Positions 1 to 8,430 are shown, counted from the first letter of the stretch. The stretch: 64,000 bases of DNA from Thermoplasmata archaeon (GCA_021810045.1 JAJZJR010000001.1:310001-374000), one strand, 5' to 3'. Notes: generated from the sequence alone by a model not told the origin. Translations and numbers: made by a program.

Positions 1-117
1 CCCGGAACCGTAACATGGTGCATTGGCAAACATGGACATCTTGAGGCTGTTTTCCAGGCAGCCCATAAGGTCTCTGTCAGTAAATTGTATTTCCATGCCA
101 CTTTGTTCCAAGCTCAC
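1..117 (-). CDS. Unknown protein, 5' part only (runs off left edge)
   Basis: An open frame reads leftwards from a GTG at 117 (or an in-frame ATG at 96) to the window edge, giving 39 or 32 residues with no stop. The visible part includes a Met-rich stretch and the residues APCYGSG. A TATA-like TTTAAAT at 137-143 lies about 23 nt upstream of the GTG, the spacing seen at other probable leaderless starts in this window. It is divergent from the methylcitrate operon, so a shared metabolic role is possible, but I do not recognise the family from this fragment. Confidence 0.45.
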   Translation of the reverse strand, partial: MSLEQSGMEIQFTDRDLMGCLENSLKMSMFANAPCYGSG

Positions 118-281
118 ATCAATTGTCAAGAACGCATTTAAATTTTTGCATAGTCATCATGAAAGTTCGCCTTTATACATTGCGTGTTTTCTAAGTTCCA
201 TATAAAATATATACCTTAAGTACATTTTTAACAATTATCTGATACTTTTCAACCTAGAGCGTTGTAAGGCTGCATATCTAA

Positions 282-289
282 TTTATATT
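282..289 (+). promoter_or_regulatory. TATA box of the prp operon
   Basis: The A/T-only element TTTATATT is centred about 22 nt before the prpD ATG and there is no ribosome binding site between them, which suggests a leaderless transcript. A second A/T-rich element near 200-212 could be an alternative promoter or belong to the divergent gene. Confidence 0.5.
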
Positions 290-307
290 TTTCTTGTATT
301 ACAAGGC

Positions 308-1642
308 ATGGACAAAATTGTAAGCCAGCTCTATGAACACAGTGCTGAAGTCGGTTCCAAGGGACTTGATCCTAAGGTTCTTGACGAAATCAAGAAGAGA
401 ATTGCTGATTCCATTATTACATCATATGGGGCAATGAATGCTCCTCCTGTCTCAATTGAGAAAAGAGCACTTCTTCCATCATCCGGTAAGCTAAATTCCC
501 CTGTCTACTTCACCGGGAAGGAAGCTTCTGTTGATCTCGCTACCTTCATAAATGGATCAATGACAAGATATCTGGACTATAATGATACGTACCTTTCCAA
601 GGAAGCCCTCCACCCTTCAGATAATGTTCCTCCAATACTTTCCATGGCATATGCCAACGATCTCATGGGCATGGATGCTGTAAAAGCTGTTTCTGTAGCA
701 TATGATGTGGTTGGGGCCCTCTCCGATGCAGTCTCAATCAGGGATCGTGGATGGGATCATGTCACATATATTTCCATTTCATCAGCTGCTGGCCTTGGCC
801 TCCTGCTTGAGTTTGACCAGACAAAATACGAAAACCTCATTAATCTCGCAATCAACAACAACATCAGTCTCAGACAGACCAGGGCAGGAGAGCTTAGCAT
901 GTGGAAAGGTTGCACCGCTTCAGATGCCAGCAGAAACTCAGTGTTTGCAGCGTTGCTATCCCTTGAGGGTTTCACGGGACCTTCTCCAATATTTACTGGT
1001 GAAATGGGATTCTTCAAACAGGTATCAGGAGAATTTGATCTTGACCTTAAACCAGGGAAAGTCCTCAGAACCATGATTAAGAATTTCCCAGTGGAGTATC
1101 ACGCCATGAGTGCCGCTGAAGTTGCCTTTAACCTCAGATCTGAAATAAAGGGAAAAATAGAGAAAGTTGAAGTGGAAACCTTTGAAGTTGCACATAAGAT
1201 CATAATCAAGGATCCGGAGAAGCTAAGACCTAAGACAAGGGAGACTGCGGATCACAGCATGCCGTATATTGTGGCATACACGCTTAAGAACGGAGCACCA
1301 AATCCAACCTCATATGACGATGCATATCTCAATGATCCGGAAATCATGAGAATCATTGATGTATCTGCATACAAGGTTACACAGAGGTTCAATGAGATGT
1401 ACCCGGAAAATCTGCCTGTCAAGATCAAGGTAAGTACTGATAAGGGAGTTTACGAAGAGGAAATGGATGTCCCCAAAGGCCATTTCAAGAAACCATATAC
1501 CTGGGAGGACCTTGAAAACAAGGGGAAAGCCGTAATGGGAGAATCAAATGCGAAAATACTTGTTGATTTTGCCAAGAAACTTGAAACTAGAAGTGTGAGG
1601 GAACTCTTTGAGGTGATTTCAGATGTCAATTTTAAAGGATAA
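308..1642 (+). CDS. prpD: MmgE/PrpD family protein, probable 2-methylcitrate dehydratase
   Basis: A 444-residue protein of the MmgE/PrpD family, which dehydrates 2-methylcitrate to 2-methyl-cis-aconitate in the cytoplasmic methylcitrate cycle. The family signature is clear: the NGSMTRYLDYNDTY block around residues 82-95, a following HPSDN segment, and the GELSMWKG...ASRN block near residues 195-210. Length is normal for the family (about 440-480). The next two genes encode methylisocitrate lyase and a citrate/methylcitrate synthase, which makes methylcitrate a more likely substrate than an unrelated one. The 3' end overlaps prpB by 20 nt, so the genes are probably co-transcribed and translationally coupled. 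The start follows a TATA box by about 22 nt. Confidence 0.88.
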   Translation: MDKIVSQLYEHSAEVGSKGLDPKVLDEIKKRIADSIITSYGAMNAPPVSIEKRALLPSSGKLNSPVYFTGKEASVDLATFINGSMTRYLDYNDTYLSKEALHPSDNVPPILSMAYANDLMGMDAVKAVSVAYDVVGALSDAVSIRDRGWDHVTYISISSAAGLGLLLEFDQTKYENLINLAINNNISLRQTRAGELSMWKGCTASDASRNSVFAALLSLEGFTGPSPIFTGEMGFFKQVSGEFDLDLKPGKVLRTMIKNFPVEYHAMSAAEVAFNLRSEIKGKIEKVEVETFEVAHKIIIKDPEKLRPKTRETADHSMPYIVAYTLKNGAPNPTSYDDAYLNDPEIMRIIDVSAYKVTQRFNEMYPENLPVKIKVSTDKGVYEEEMDVPKGHFKKPYTWEDLENKGKAVMGESNAKILVDFAKKLETRSVRELFEVISDVNFKG

Positions 1643-2507
1643 TGTGAATCAGGGCCCCGGTAAACTCAGGGAAATTCTGAAGAATGAGTTTGTTGTGGCA
1701 CCGGGAGTCTTCAATGGCATTTCTGCCTTGCTTGCCGAAAGGTCAGGATTCAAGGCCACGTATTTATCTGGATCAGGAGTGGCTGGTGCAATGGGTCTGC
1801 CCGACCTTTCTGTAACAACCTCAACTGAGGTTGCAGAAGAGATAAGAAGGATAACTTCTGTCAGCAGACTCCCACTCATAGTTGATGCAGATACCGGTTT
1901 CGGGGAGCCGGTCAATGTAACCCGTACGGTTAGATTGTTCGAGGGAGCCGGAGCATCTGCAATACATCTTGAAGACCAGGTTCTTCCCAAAAGATGTGGC
2001 CATCTCAATGGGAAGAAGATCGTTGAAAGAGACGAAATGATAAGAAAAATCAGGGTAGCTGCAGATACCAGGAAAGATCCGGATTTTATGGTTATTGCGA
2101 GAACAGATGCACGTTCTGTAAACGGGATTCAGGATGCCATTGAGAGAGCAAACCTGTACATTGAAGCAGGTGCTGACATGATTTTTACCGAGGCCCCGGA
2201 ATCCAAGGAGGAGTTCAAACAATTCAGAAAAAATGTGAAAGGACCTCTCCTTGCCAACATGACTGAGTTTGGAAAAAGCCCCCTGCTTACGGTGGAAGAA
2301 CTCAAAGAAATAGGATATAATGCAGTCATATTCCCACTTACTGCCTTCAGAGTCTCATTAAAAGCCATGGAGCGTACTTATTCGCACATTATGTCAACCG
2401 GAACACAGAGAGACTACATAGACAATCTCATGACCAGGGCTGACTTTTATGAAGCCATAGGTTATAACCAATATGAGAAGGAGGATGCGGAGCTTTCCCG
2501 CAGATAA
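1623..2507 (+). CDS. prpB: 2-methylisocitrate lyase (ICL/PEP mutase superfamily)
   Basis: A 294-residue protein that should cleave 2-methylisocitrate to pyruvate and succinate. It shows the DADTGFGEP metal-binding loop (about residues 83-91) and the KRCGHLNGKK active-site loop (about residues 122-131) in which the Cys is catalytic in isocitrate/methylisocitrate lyases. It is short, as PrpB proteins are, and lacks the large insertion of true isocitrate lyases. A GAGGTGA ribosome binding site at 1611-1617, inside the end of prpD, supports the ATG at 1623. Oxaloacetate hydrolase or another member of the superfamily is the main alternative, but the operon context favours PrpB. Confidence 0.88.
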   Translation: MSILKDNVNQGPGKLREILKNEFVVAPGVFNGISALLAERSGFKATYLSGSGVAGAMGLPDLSVTTSTEVAEEIRRITSVSRLPLIVDADTGFGEPVNVTRTVRLFEGAGASAIHLEDQVLPKRCGHLNGKKIVERDEMIRKIRVAADTRKDPDFMVIARTDARSVNGIQDAIERANLYIEAGADMIFTEAPESKEEFKQFRKNVKGPLLANMTEFGKSPLLTVEELKEIGYNAVIFPLTAFRVSLKAMERTYSHIMSTGTQRDYIDNLMTRADFYEAIGYNQYEKEDAELSRR

Positions 2508-2518
2508 GGTGAATTACT

Positions 2519-3586
2519 ATGGCAGATGAAATCACGGTTCCAAAGGGACTTGTAAATGTAATTGTAGACAAAACAGCTATTGCAACCACAGACAGCAACG
2601 GAAACCTGCTTTACAGGGGATACAAGACTGTTGATCTTGTGGAAAAAAGAAGCTTTGAGGATGCTGCTTACCTCATAGTTTACGGAAAACTTCCCGGTGA
2701 GAAGGAAGGAGAAGAATTTCTGAAGAAACTCGACAACAATTTTGGGGTAGACGAGGATGCCAGGAAAGTCATTTCCATCCTTAAAGAAAAAGATCTTATG
2801 AGAGCTTTGAGATCTATAGTGTCATTTTACCATTACAAGCACAGCAATGATGATGACCTCATGTTAGAAATGGCTGCAAAATTTCCTGAATTTATTTCCC
2901 TTTCATACAGACTTTCTCACGGAATGGAAACACTTGAACCCATAGAAGGCTCATATGCAGAAAGATTCTATCATCTAATAACGGGAAAGAAAGACCCCCT
3001 TAAGGCGAAGTACCTTGGTATGCTGATGATTCTTTACATGGAACATGAATTTAATGCTTCTACTTTTGCTTTAAGAGTAACTGCTTCGACGCTGGCTGAT
3101 CCGGTTTCTTCATTTACCACAGCTCTCGCAACTTTAAAGGGACCGCTTCACGGTGGCGCAAATGCAGAAATCCTTGATTTCTTTAAGAATTTCAAAGGGC
3201 CTGATGAAGCGGTAAAGTACGTTGATGAACAGGTAGCAAAGGGTGAAAAGGTCATGGGATTTGGGCACAGGATATACAAGAGACTGGATCCTAGGGCACA
3301 GTTTGTTAAGTCAAAACTTAAGGAGATTGCACCGGATTCAAAAGTACTGCAGATCGCTGAAGCTGTGGAGAACAGGATGTGGGAAAAGAAAAGTGTTCCC
3401 GCAAACCTGGACTTTTATGCTGCAATTTACATGGATATCCTTGGAATACCGCAGGACTTTTACACACCACTGTTTGCTGCTTCCAGAGTATTTGGGTGGA
3501 TAGCACACTACAAAGAACAGCTTGCAGACAACAGGATTATCAGGCCATCATCCCAATATGTTGGACCTCTGGATCTCAAGCTCTGA
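2519..3586 (+). CDS. prpC: Citrate synthase / 2-methylcitrate synthase
   Basis: A 355-residue type-II-fold citrate synthase. The catalytic triad is present: His in LKGPLHGGAN, His in MGFGHRIYKRLDPRA, and Asp in NLDFYAAIY. The C-terminal SRVFGWIAHYKEQ motif is also present. It condenses acetyl-CoA or propionyl-CoA with oxaloacetate. It lies 11 nt downstream of prpB with an AAGGTGA ribosome binding site at 2507-2513. The operon argues for 2-methylcitrate synthase activity, but archaeal enzymes are often bifunctional and this could also be the TCA-cycle enzyme. The protein is slightly shorter than the usual 370-385 residues, with no motif missing. Confidence 0.88.
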   Translation: MADEITVPKGLVNVIVDKTAIATTDSNGNLLYRGYKTVDLVEKRSFEDAAYLIVYGKLPGEKEGEEFLKKLDNNFGVDEDARKVISILKEKDLMRALRSIVSFYHYKHSNDDDLMLEMAAKFPEFISLSYRLSHGMETLEPIEGSYAERFYHLITGKKDPLKAKYLGMLMILYMEHEFNASTFALRVTASTLADPVSSFTTALATLKGPLHGGANAEILDFFKNFKGPDEAVKYVDEQVAKGEKVMGFGHRIYKRLDPRAQFVKSKLKEIAPDSKVLQIAEAVENRMWEKKSVPANLDFYAAIYMDILGIPQDFYTPLFAASRVFGWIAHYKEQLADNRIIRPSSQYVGPLDLKL

Positions 3587-3599
3587 ATTTTATAAAAGA

Positions 3600-3625
3600 G
3601 CCGCCTTTTTCATTTTATAGGCGGC
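3600..3625. terminator. Hairpin between convergent prpC and JAMM genes
   Basis: GCCGCC at 3600-3605 pairs with GGCGGC at 3620-3625 around a T/A-rich 14-nt loop. It lies between the stop of prpC (3586) and the stop of the minus-strand JAMM gene (3627). On the minus strand it is followed by a T-rich TCTTTTAT, so it best fits a terminator for the leftward operon and may serve both directions. Confidence 0.5.
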
Positions 3626-3626
3626 C

Positions 3627-3989
3627 TCAAATAACCTTCATTTCCACTGGTTTTCCGGTTCGGTCATATGCCTTGAAATTATTTAGGCCGTAGGGGTACC
3701 CTACTATTATGTGGATAGGCCCTGTATTCGAGAACATTGACAGGTCGGCATCTGAAGGAATCGGAACTCCAGAAGGATGGGAATGCACTGAACCTACGAT
3801 ACTAAAATCGATAGGCTTGTTGTACAGATAAAAAAGAGTATGATGATCCCCCTGTATAGTGCCGGGAAGTATAGCAATCTCATAGATCACATTTTTTTCG
3901 GCTTTCATGAATGCACCGAATTCTTTTGGATAGGAATCCAGTGAGGCCTCCATTATCATTCTGAGCGTTCTCTGTCTAATTGACCACAT
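3627..3989 (-). CDS. JAMM/MPN+ domain metalloprotease
   Basis: A 120-residue single-domain JAB1/MPN/Mov34 metalloenzyme. The zinc-binding JAMM motif is complete: a Glu near residue 23 (KEFGAF), then HSHPSGVPIPSDAD near residues 68-81. Small archaeal and bacterial members of this family are isopeptidases or desampylases that remove ubiquitin-like modifiers, or act in sulfur-carrier metabolism; the substrate here cannot be told. The ATG at 3989 lies inside the last codons of NAD kinase (14-nt overlap), so the gene is the last member of that operon. Confidence 0.8.
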   Translation of the reverse strand: MWSIRQRTLRMIMEASLDSYPKEFGAFMKAEKNVIYEIAILPGTIQGDHHTLFYLYNKPIDFSIVGSVHSHPSGVPIPSDADLSMFSNTGPIHIIVGYPYGLNNFKAYDRTGKPVEMKVI

Positions 3990-4794
3990 GTTTTATGAGT
4001 TTCTCCCTGATTTTGTCATAGAAAGAATCCCTGAAAGTTATGAATTCGGCCTTGCTTTCAGAGGCAGATATTTCTATTTCATCTTTTTCATTTACCGGGT
4101 ATTCCGCCTGGCCATCTACTATTACAAGAGAATCCTGTCCTGGACCCGAGAGTCTTATCTTTATGGGCTGATCAGCAGGAATGACCATCGGCCTTACTCT
4201 TGACCTGAATGGTGCAAGGTAAGTTATCACCATGACGTTCAGGGACGGGTGGATTATTGGCCCTCCTGCACTATAGTTGTATGATGTTGAACCTATGGGT
4301 GTGGAGACTATTATTCCATCTGCACTTCCGCTATCGAGGAAAGTGTCTCCAGCGTATATCTTGAATTTCCTTATCTTTGCAATCTTACTTGTGTGGATAA
4401 CAGCCTCATTTGTACAATTCAGAACTTCAAGGCCATTTATCTTAACCTTGAGTTTCATGTTCTTTTCGATCTTATATTCGCCTTTGATAAGTTTGTAAAT
4501 TGATTTTTCAACATCGCCTATTTCAACTTCTGTCAGAAATCCAAGTCCACCCATATTTATTCCGAGAATTGGCCCCTTCGCCATCTGTGTTGCCCTAAGC
4601 GCAGTTCCGTCTCCGCCAACCGCGATAATAATATCCGCAACAATTGCCTCCAGATCTGTACCCCTGACATTCAGAAACTTTGCACATTCCTTGTCATAAA
4701 TTATTTGCCAATCACCTGGAATGAGATCTACGATTCTGCTTACCACTTTGGCACATCTCTCACAATTCCTTCTTATTGTGAAAGCAACTTTCAT
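3976..4794 (-). CDS. nadK: NAD kinase
   Basis: A 272-residue ATP- or polyphosphate-dependent NAD kinase making NADP+ in the cytoplasm. The GGDGTALRA motif near residues 59-67 and the glycine-rich GINMGGLGFLTEV segment that follows are the family signature; the later SADGIIVSTPIGSTSYNYSAGG block is also typical. The start codon overlaps the stop of the upstream inositol-monophosphatase-family gene (ATGA). In Methanocaldococcus these two functions are fused in one protein that is both NADP phosphatase and NAD kinase, so the pair probably controls the NAD/NADP balance. Confidence 0.92.
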   Translation of the reverse strand: MKVAFTIRRNCERCAKVVSRIVDLIPGDWQIIYDKECAKFLNVRGTDLEAIVADIIIAVGGDGTALRATQMAKGPILGINMGGLGFLTEVEIGDVEKSIYKLIKGEYKIEKNMKLKVKINGLEVLNCTNEAVIHTSKIAKIRKFKIYAGDTFLDSGSADGIIVSTPIGSTSYNYSAGGPIIHPSLNVMVITYLAPFRSRVRPMVIPADQPIKIRLSGPGQDSLVIVDGQAEYPVNEKDEIEISASESKAEFITFRDSFYDKIREKLIKHVVN

Positions 4795-5561
4795 AAAATT
4801 TCCTCCAGCACTTCTCTGTTCCTTGCAGCGACAATATTAGTTCTCACTGTTACATCCAATCCCATGTTAAATTCTGAACCGCTTTGATCTACTACCACAC
4901 CGCCAGCTTCACGCACGAGGACCACACCAGCCGCCACATCAATGTTTCTTATGTAGGATCCTTTTCCCACATAAGCCATCATATCTACTGAACCTCTTGC
5001 AACAAGTGCCATTTCAAGTGAGGCACAACCCAAAGACCTGTGTCTTCCAGGCAGATCTATTAATTTTCGCCTCATTTCATCACTGCATTTGCCCAGGCTA
5101 ATGGTGTATCCATGAATTGGGACGGGAGAGACTTTGATCTTCTGGCCATTGTGTGAACTCCCCTTTCCCTTCTCGGCGTAAAATACATCTCCCCTGGCCA
5201 GATCCTTCACATACCCTCTTGTAAGGCTGTTAAAGTTATCTGTAAGCGTCGCAATCGACACAGAATAAAATGGAATTTTGTTTTCAGCATTGAATGTACC
5301 ATCCAGTGGGTCTGTAAGAATGGTTTCTTCATACTTGCGGTCCAGGAAACCGAGTTCTTCGCTCATAATATTGAATGGAAGATCCTTTTCCTCAACATAT
5401 CTTACTATTATGTCCTCGCAAACCTTATCCATTGCATGTGTTGCAGTGCCATCTGCACCGATTCCCACCACATTCTTGTTTCTGTATTCATCATCAGAGG
5501 AATGGAGTGATTTGAATATCTGATCCCCTATGTTGGAAAAATCTCTGTAGAAATCTTCCAT
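4791..5561 (-). CDS. Inositol-monophosphatase-family phosphatase (IMPase/FBPase/NADP phosphatase)
   Basis: A 256-residue Mg2+-dependent phosphatase. Motifs: SEELGF (metal-binding Glu), DPLDGTFNA (DPxDGT core) and NIDVAAGVVLVREAGG near the C terminus. Archaeal members hydrolyse inositol-1-phosphate, fructose-1,6-bisphosphate or NADP. The 4-nt overlap with nadK points to NADP(H) phosphatase as at least one activity, by inference from the natural fusion in methanococci. I chose the ATG at 5561, not the upstream in-frame TTG/ATG codons that would run into rpo3, because a TATA-like TTTTTTATTCC at 5582-5592 lies about 26 nt upstream with no ribosome binding site. It may therefore have its own promoter. 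Confidence 0.85.
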   Translation of the reverse strand: MEDFYRDFSNIGDQIFKSLHSSDDEYRNKNVVGIGADGTATHAMDKVCEDIIVRYVEEKDLPFNIMSEELGFLDRKYEETILTDPLDGTFNAENKIPFYSVSIATLTDNFNSLTRGYVKDLARGDVFYAEKGKGSSHNGQKIKVSPVPIHGYTISLGKCSDEMRRKLIDLPGRHRSLGCASLEMALVARGSVDMMAYVGKGSYIRNIDVAAGVVLVREAGGVVVDQSGSEFNMGLDVTVRTNIVAARNREVLEEIL

Positions 5562-5604
5562 AATATTACGAATGATGATTTGGAATAAAAAATAATGTTT
5601 GCCC

Positions 5605-6426
5605 TCAGTCGGGCGTTGTGAGACTTTCAAGAAGTGTGTTCAATCTTTGTGGAAGTCTCTTAAGTGCATACTCCAGCACGTCTATGGCCTTGTATGAACC
5701 ATCAGTCTCAAACTGGAATATAAACTGTGTATCGTCCTCTATAACTTTGACGGAAGGATAATCGAGAAGCTGCCGAACTGCTTTGCAACCATCATCATCC
5801 GTAAATCTGATGGTTTTTGAATCCTCTGAAATTACGCTAAGAGGGCACTTTTCCTTAACTGATGTCCAGTTTTCCAGTTCAGATTTGGTAACAACAAATT
5901 CCCTGTGATATTTGTAGAAAACACCGGATGTGGCCTGCCACTTTGTGTGTGTCTTACCTCTGCCCATAATGGCTTCACCTGTTACCAGGATTGCCTGTTT
6001 TGGTCCGAGTTTTACAATAGGAATGTCAGGATCAGCTGGGGTAAGATCTGGATTTCCCATTGGTTGTAGGTCCCCGGATGTTACCACAGCTGGGCCGATT
6101 TTGTTGATAGAATATGACATTGTGCAGAGTGGGCAACCTTTCCCTTCACAGGCACATTCCTCTCTGAAGTTCATCTTTGGATCTGAAACTAGGGGAACCA
6201 GTGAAAGTCTGTGTGCAACAATCTCATCGAACAACGGCAGGGAGGAATCGTAAACATTACCTTCCCTGTCTCTGATCTGTCCATGGTGGAAAATTACTTT
6301 GTCTATTGCCAGTTTAGGAATATCGTCAAGCAGTGTTCTTCTCAGGGCATTTGCTATTGTTGGTGTGATTCCATCAATTGAAAATTTAATGAATCTATCT
6401 TCTGCCTTAAGAATTTTCAAGGACAT
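5605..6426 (-). CDS. rpo3: RNA polymerase subunit Rpo3 (D)
   Basis: A 273-residue alpha-like assembly subunit of RNA polymerase (homologue of eukaryotic Rpb3/RpoA). The N-terminal dimerisation domain contains [12 protein letters not shown] and [16 protein letters not shown] Cys loop [11 protein letters not shown] (C-x-C-x4-C-x2-C) resembles the Rpb3 zinc loop. The inserted ferredoxin-like domain keeps only two Cys (EKCPL and DGCKA), so a 4Fe-4S cluster there looks unlikely. I place the start at the ATG at 6426, just past the rps11 stop, because the conserved protein begins MSLKI; an in-frame start at 6477 would overlap rps11 by 47 nt. Last ribosomal-operon gene of rps13-rps4-rps11-rpo3. Confidence 0.93.
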   Translation of the reverse strand: MSLKILKAEDRFIKFSIDGITPTIANALRRTLLDDIPKLAIDKVIFHHGQIRDREGNVYDSSLPLFDEIVAHRLSLVPLVSDPKMNFREECACEGKGCPLCTMSYSINKIGPAVVTSGDLQPMGNPDLTPADPDIPIVKLGPKQAILVTGEAIMGRGKTHTKWQATSGVFYKYHREFVVTKSELENWTSVKEKCPLSVISEDSKTIRFTDDDGCKAVRQLLDYPSVKVIEDDTQFIFQFETDGSYKAIDVLEYALKRLPQRLNTLLESLTTPD

Positions 6427-6430
6427 GAGA

Positions 6431-6814
6431 TTATACTCTCCTTCCCCTCTTTCCACCTTTCTTCTTTGTTCCGTCATGTGGTATAGGGGTGACTTCTTCT
6501 ATTCTGAGAATCTTGAAGCCTGCTCTGGAAAGTGCCCTTATTGCGGACTGTGCTCCTGGACCCGGAATCTTGGATTTGCTTCCTCCTGGGGCCCTGACCT
6601 TAATTATAAGATCAGAAATTTCCTTTTCTCTGAGCTTTTCAGCAATAAGATCTGCAGCTTTCATTGCAGCATATGGGCTTGATTCTTCCCTGTCATTCCT
6701 GACAACCATTCCGCCGGTTGCCTTGGCAATTGTTTCAGCGCCTGTTGTATCAGTTACAAGTATGATGGTGTTGTTCTGCGAAGCATAGATGTGTGCTATG
6801 CCAGTCTTATTCAT
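6431..6814 (-). CDS. rps11: Ribosomal protein uS11
   Basis: A 127-residue small-subunit protein of the platform, bound near the 3' end of 16S rRNA. Diagnostic features are the N-terminal [12 protein letters not shown] strand, [18 protein letters not shown], and the basic C-terminal tail ending [10 protein letters not shown]. It overlaps rps4 by 4 nt. The ribosomal order S13-S4-S11-RpoD is the standard archaeal alpha-operon arrangement. Confidence 0.95.
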   Translation of the reverse strand: MNKTGIAHIYASQNNTIILVTDTTGAETIAKATGGMVVRNDREESSPYAAMKAADLIAEKLREKEISDLIIKVRAPGGSKSKIPGPGAQSAIRALSRAGFKILRIEEVTPIPHDGTKKKGGKRGRRV

Positions 6815-7542
6815 TGTTTCACTCCTCCTCTTCTAGGAGCAGGAGATCTCCTTGTTCTCCTTTCTCCCCCTCTTTGTCTGTCTGTGGGTCTCGGTCTTCT
6901 TGAATCTGATGAAGCAGGTGGTTTTGCTGGCTTTTCACCAGTAGCGGTCCCTGATTCCTGTGTCCCTTCTGACTCTTCGTCTGAAGGTTCACCTTCACTG
7001 CCCCTAACGGGACCTGTAAGGATAACCTGTCTCGTAGGATGAAGATCGTCAGTAAATGGTGACCTTTCATGATATATGATTGACTCTTCAAGATCGCCTT
7101 CTACAAGCATACCGGGCACAGTAACTCTTCTTCCGTTGAGCGTTACATGTCCATGAGTAATCATCTGTCTTGCCTGTTTTGGTGTTCTTGCAAGGTTCTT
7201 TTTGAATACTATTGTCTGAAGCCTTCTTGAAAGAATGTCGTCAATTGAGAGAGAAAGCACATCATCAAGTGTTGCGTTGTGGCCAAGGATGTTGTATCTG
7301 ACTAACCTCTGGATAAGGGCCTGGAACTGCTTCTCTGCATTTACATCGTTAACCCTCATTCTTGCCTGAAGGTCCCTTGCCTGACTCCTGAATGACTTGA
7401 GCAACTCCATTCCTTTCCAGAGTTCTCTCTTGTTTTTCAGGCCGAATTTAGCAAGGATCTCTTTTTCCGCATCTATCCTGTCTTTCTGCCAGGGGTGCCT
7501 TGGTGTTGAGTATGTTTTCTTTGGAAATTTAGGATCTCCCAT
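6811..7542 (-). CDS. rps4: Ribosomal protein uS4 with long C-terminal tail
   Basis: A 243-residue uS4, a primary 16S rRNA binder in the small-subunit body. The N-terminal [15 protein letters not shown] segment and the S4 RNA-binding domain ([28 protein letters not shown], shown here only by its ends RRLQTIVF and [12 protein letters not shown]) are clear. Residues from about 179 onward form a low-complexity extension, first acidic ([11 protein letters not shown]) then strongly basic ([18 protein letters not shown]). Typical archaeal S4 proteins are about 160-190 residues, so about 60 residues are additional and presumably disordered. Gap to rps13 is 8 nt. Confidence 0.94.
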   Translation of the reverse strand: MGDPKFPKKTYSTPRHPWQKDRIDAEKEILAKFGLKNKRELWKGMELLKSFRSQARDLQARMRVNDVNAEKQFQALIQRLVRYNILGHNATLDDVLSLSIDDILSRRLQTIVFKKNLARTPKQARQMITHGHVTLNGRRVTVPGMLVEGDLEESIIYHERSPFTDDLHPTRQVILTGPVRGSEGEPSDEESEGTQESGTATGEKPAKPPASSDSRRPRPTDRQRGGERRTRRSPAPRRGGVKQ

Positions 7543-7550
7543 AGTTCATC

Positions 7551-8021
7551 TCACTCCTTCTTCCTTGACACACCCATTGTAAGTCCGTGTCGTCCATTGG
7601 ACCTTGTCCTTTGGCCTCTTACTTTCTTACCTTTTTCGTGTCTAACGCCCCTGTATGACTTAACTTTCTTCATGGCGTTTATATCGTCATTTATCTGAAT
7701 GTCGAGATCGTTGGATACCAGATTGAGGTCATCTCCTGAAACCATTTCACCTCTATGGTTAAATGCCCAGTTTGGTACTCCTCCATACTGTTTTGTATCA
7801 ATATATTCTCTAAGTCCATCCAGTTCTTTCTCGCTCAGTTCTCCAATTTTTTTCTTTCCTGGCAAACCGAGTTCCTTAATGATCATATGAGAAAGCCTGA
7901 TACCAATGCCTTTTAAATCGGCAAGCGCGAGCTGAACGGTGCGCTCTCCATCGAGGTCGCGGTTTGCGATCCTTACGATGTATTGGAAATCTTCTCTCTT
8001 CTCTCTTTTTGTTTCAGCCAT
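7551..8021 (-). CDS. rps13: Ribosomal protein uS13
   Basis: A 156-residue small-subunit head protein contacting the A/P-site tRNAs and uL5. Recognisable by QYIVRIANRDLDGERTV, ALADLKGIGIRLSH and the C-terminal YRGVRHEKGKKVRGQRT segment. First gene of the rps13-rps4-rps11-rpo3 operon. A GGATGG sequence just upstream of the ATG could serve as a weak ribosome binding site. Confidence 0.95.
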   Translation of the reverse strand: MAETKREKREDFQYIVRIANRDLDGERTVQLALADLKGIGIRLSHMIIKELGLPGKKKIGELSEKELDGLREYIDTKQYGGVPNWAFNHRGEMVSGDDLNLVSNDLDIQINDDINAMKKVKSYRGVRHEKGKKVRGQRTRSNGRHGLTMGVSRKKE

Positions 8022-8063
8022 TGAACCATCCTTCGTTATTTGTTTAGCTAACCCTTATTGTAT

Positions 8064-8076
8064 CATATATTAAAGA
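8064..8076 (-). promoter_or_regulatory. Promoter of the rps13-rpo3 operon
   Basis: On the minus strand a TTTAATATAT element lies about 45-55 nt before the rps13 start. With a 25-nt TATA-to-start-site distance this predicts a short 5' leader of about 20-25 nt containing the weak GGATGG site. Confidence 0.45.
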
Positions 8077-8145
8077 TACTTGCTTAAGGAAATTCCATAT
8101 TACAGATTGAAATTTAAAGTTGATTGAAACTTGAATTAGTATTTT

Positions 8146-8430
8146 TTATTTGTAATGTGTGAAGAGCCTGTGATCCTCTCCTCCATCAAGGACTCCGAGT
8201 CTGACCAGACAATCTATCCATCCGTATGAATAGTTCAAGGCTGCAAATGCATTTATAAAATCTCCTTTTTCCTTGAAGTGCTTTGCGTCGCTGAAATAAC
8301 TCTGTATCATTTCCATAGCATTCCTTGCAAAATCTCCAAGAAAGGAATTTTCAGGAACTGATATTTTCAGCTTTCCAAGGGCTTCGTCTTCTATCAGGAT
8401 GTACCGGTCTACTTTTTCCTTTAGTTCCAC
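8146..8430 (-). CDS. DUF357-family protein
   Basis: A 94-residue helical protein matching the archaeal DUF357 pattern: FARNAMEMIQSYFSDAKHF followed by FINAFAALNYSYGWIDCLVRLGVL. The function of the family is not known to me. The start is a GTG at 8430; no ribosome binding site precedes it and an A/T-rich element about 23 nt upstream (inside an inverted repeat) suggests a leaderless mRNA. It is transcribed away from the ABC exporter. Confidence 0.8.
   Translation of the reverse strand: MELKEKVDRYILIEDEALGKLKISVPENSFLGDFARNAMEMIQSYFSDAKHFKEKGDFINAFAALNYSYGWIDCLVRLGVLDGGEDHRLFTHYK

Noticed and set aside
23-205. 60-codon plus-strand frame at the left edge
   Set aside because: It overlaps the promoter region and the better supported leftward partial gene; Ser/His/Leu-rich composition without motif.
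702-1076. Plus-strand frame inside prpD
   Set aside because: Shifted-frame shadow of prpD; no start signal and no family resemblance.
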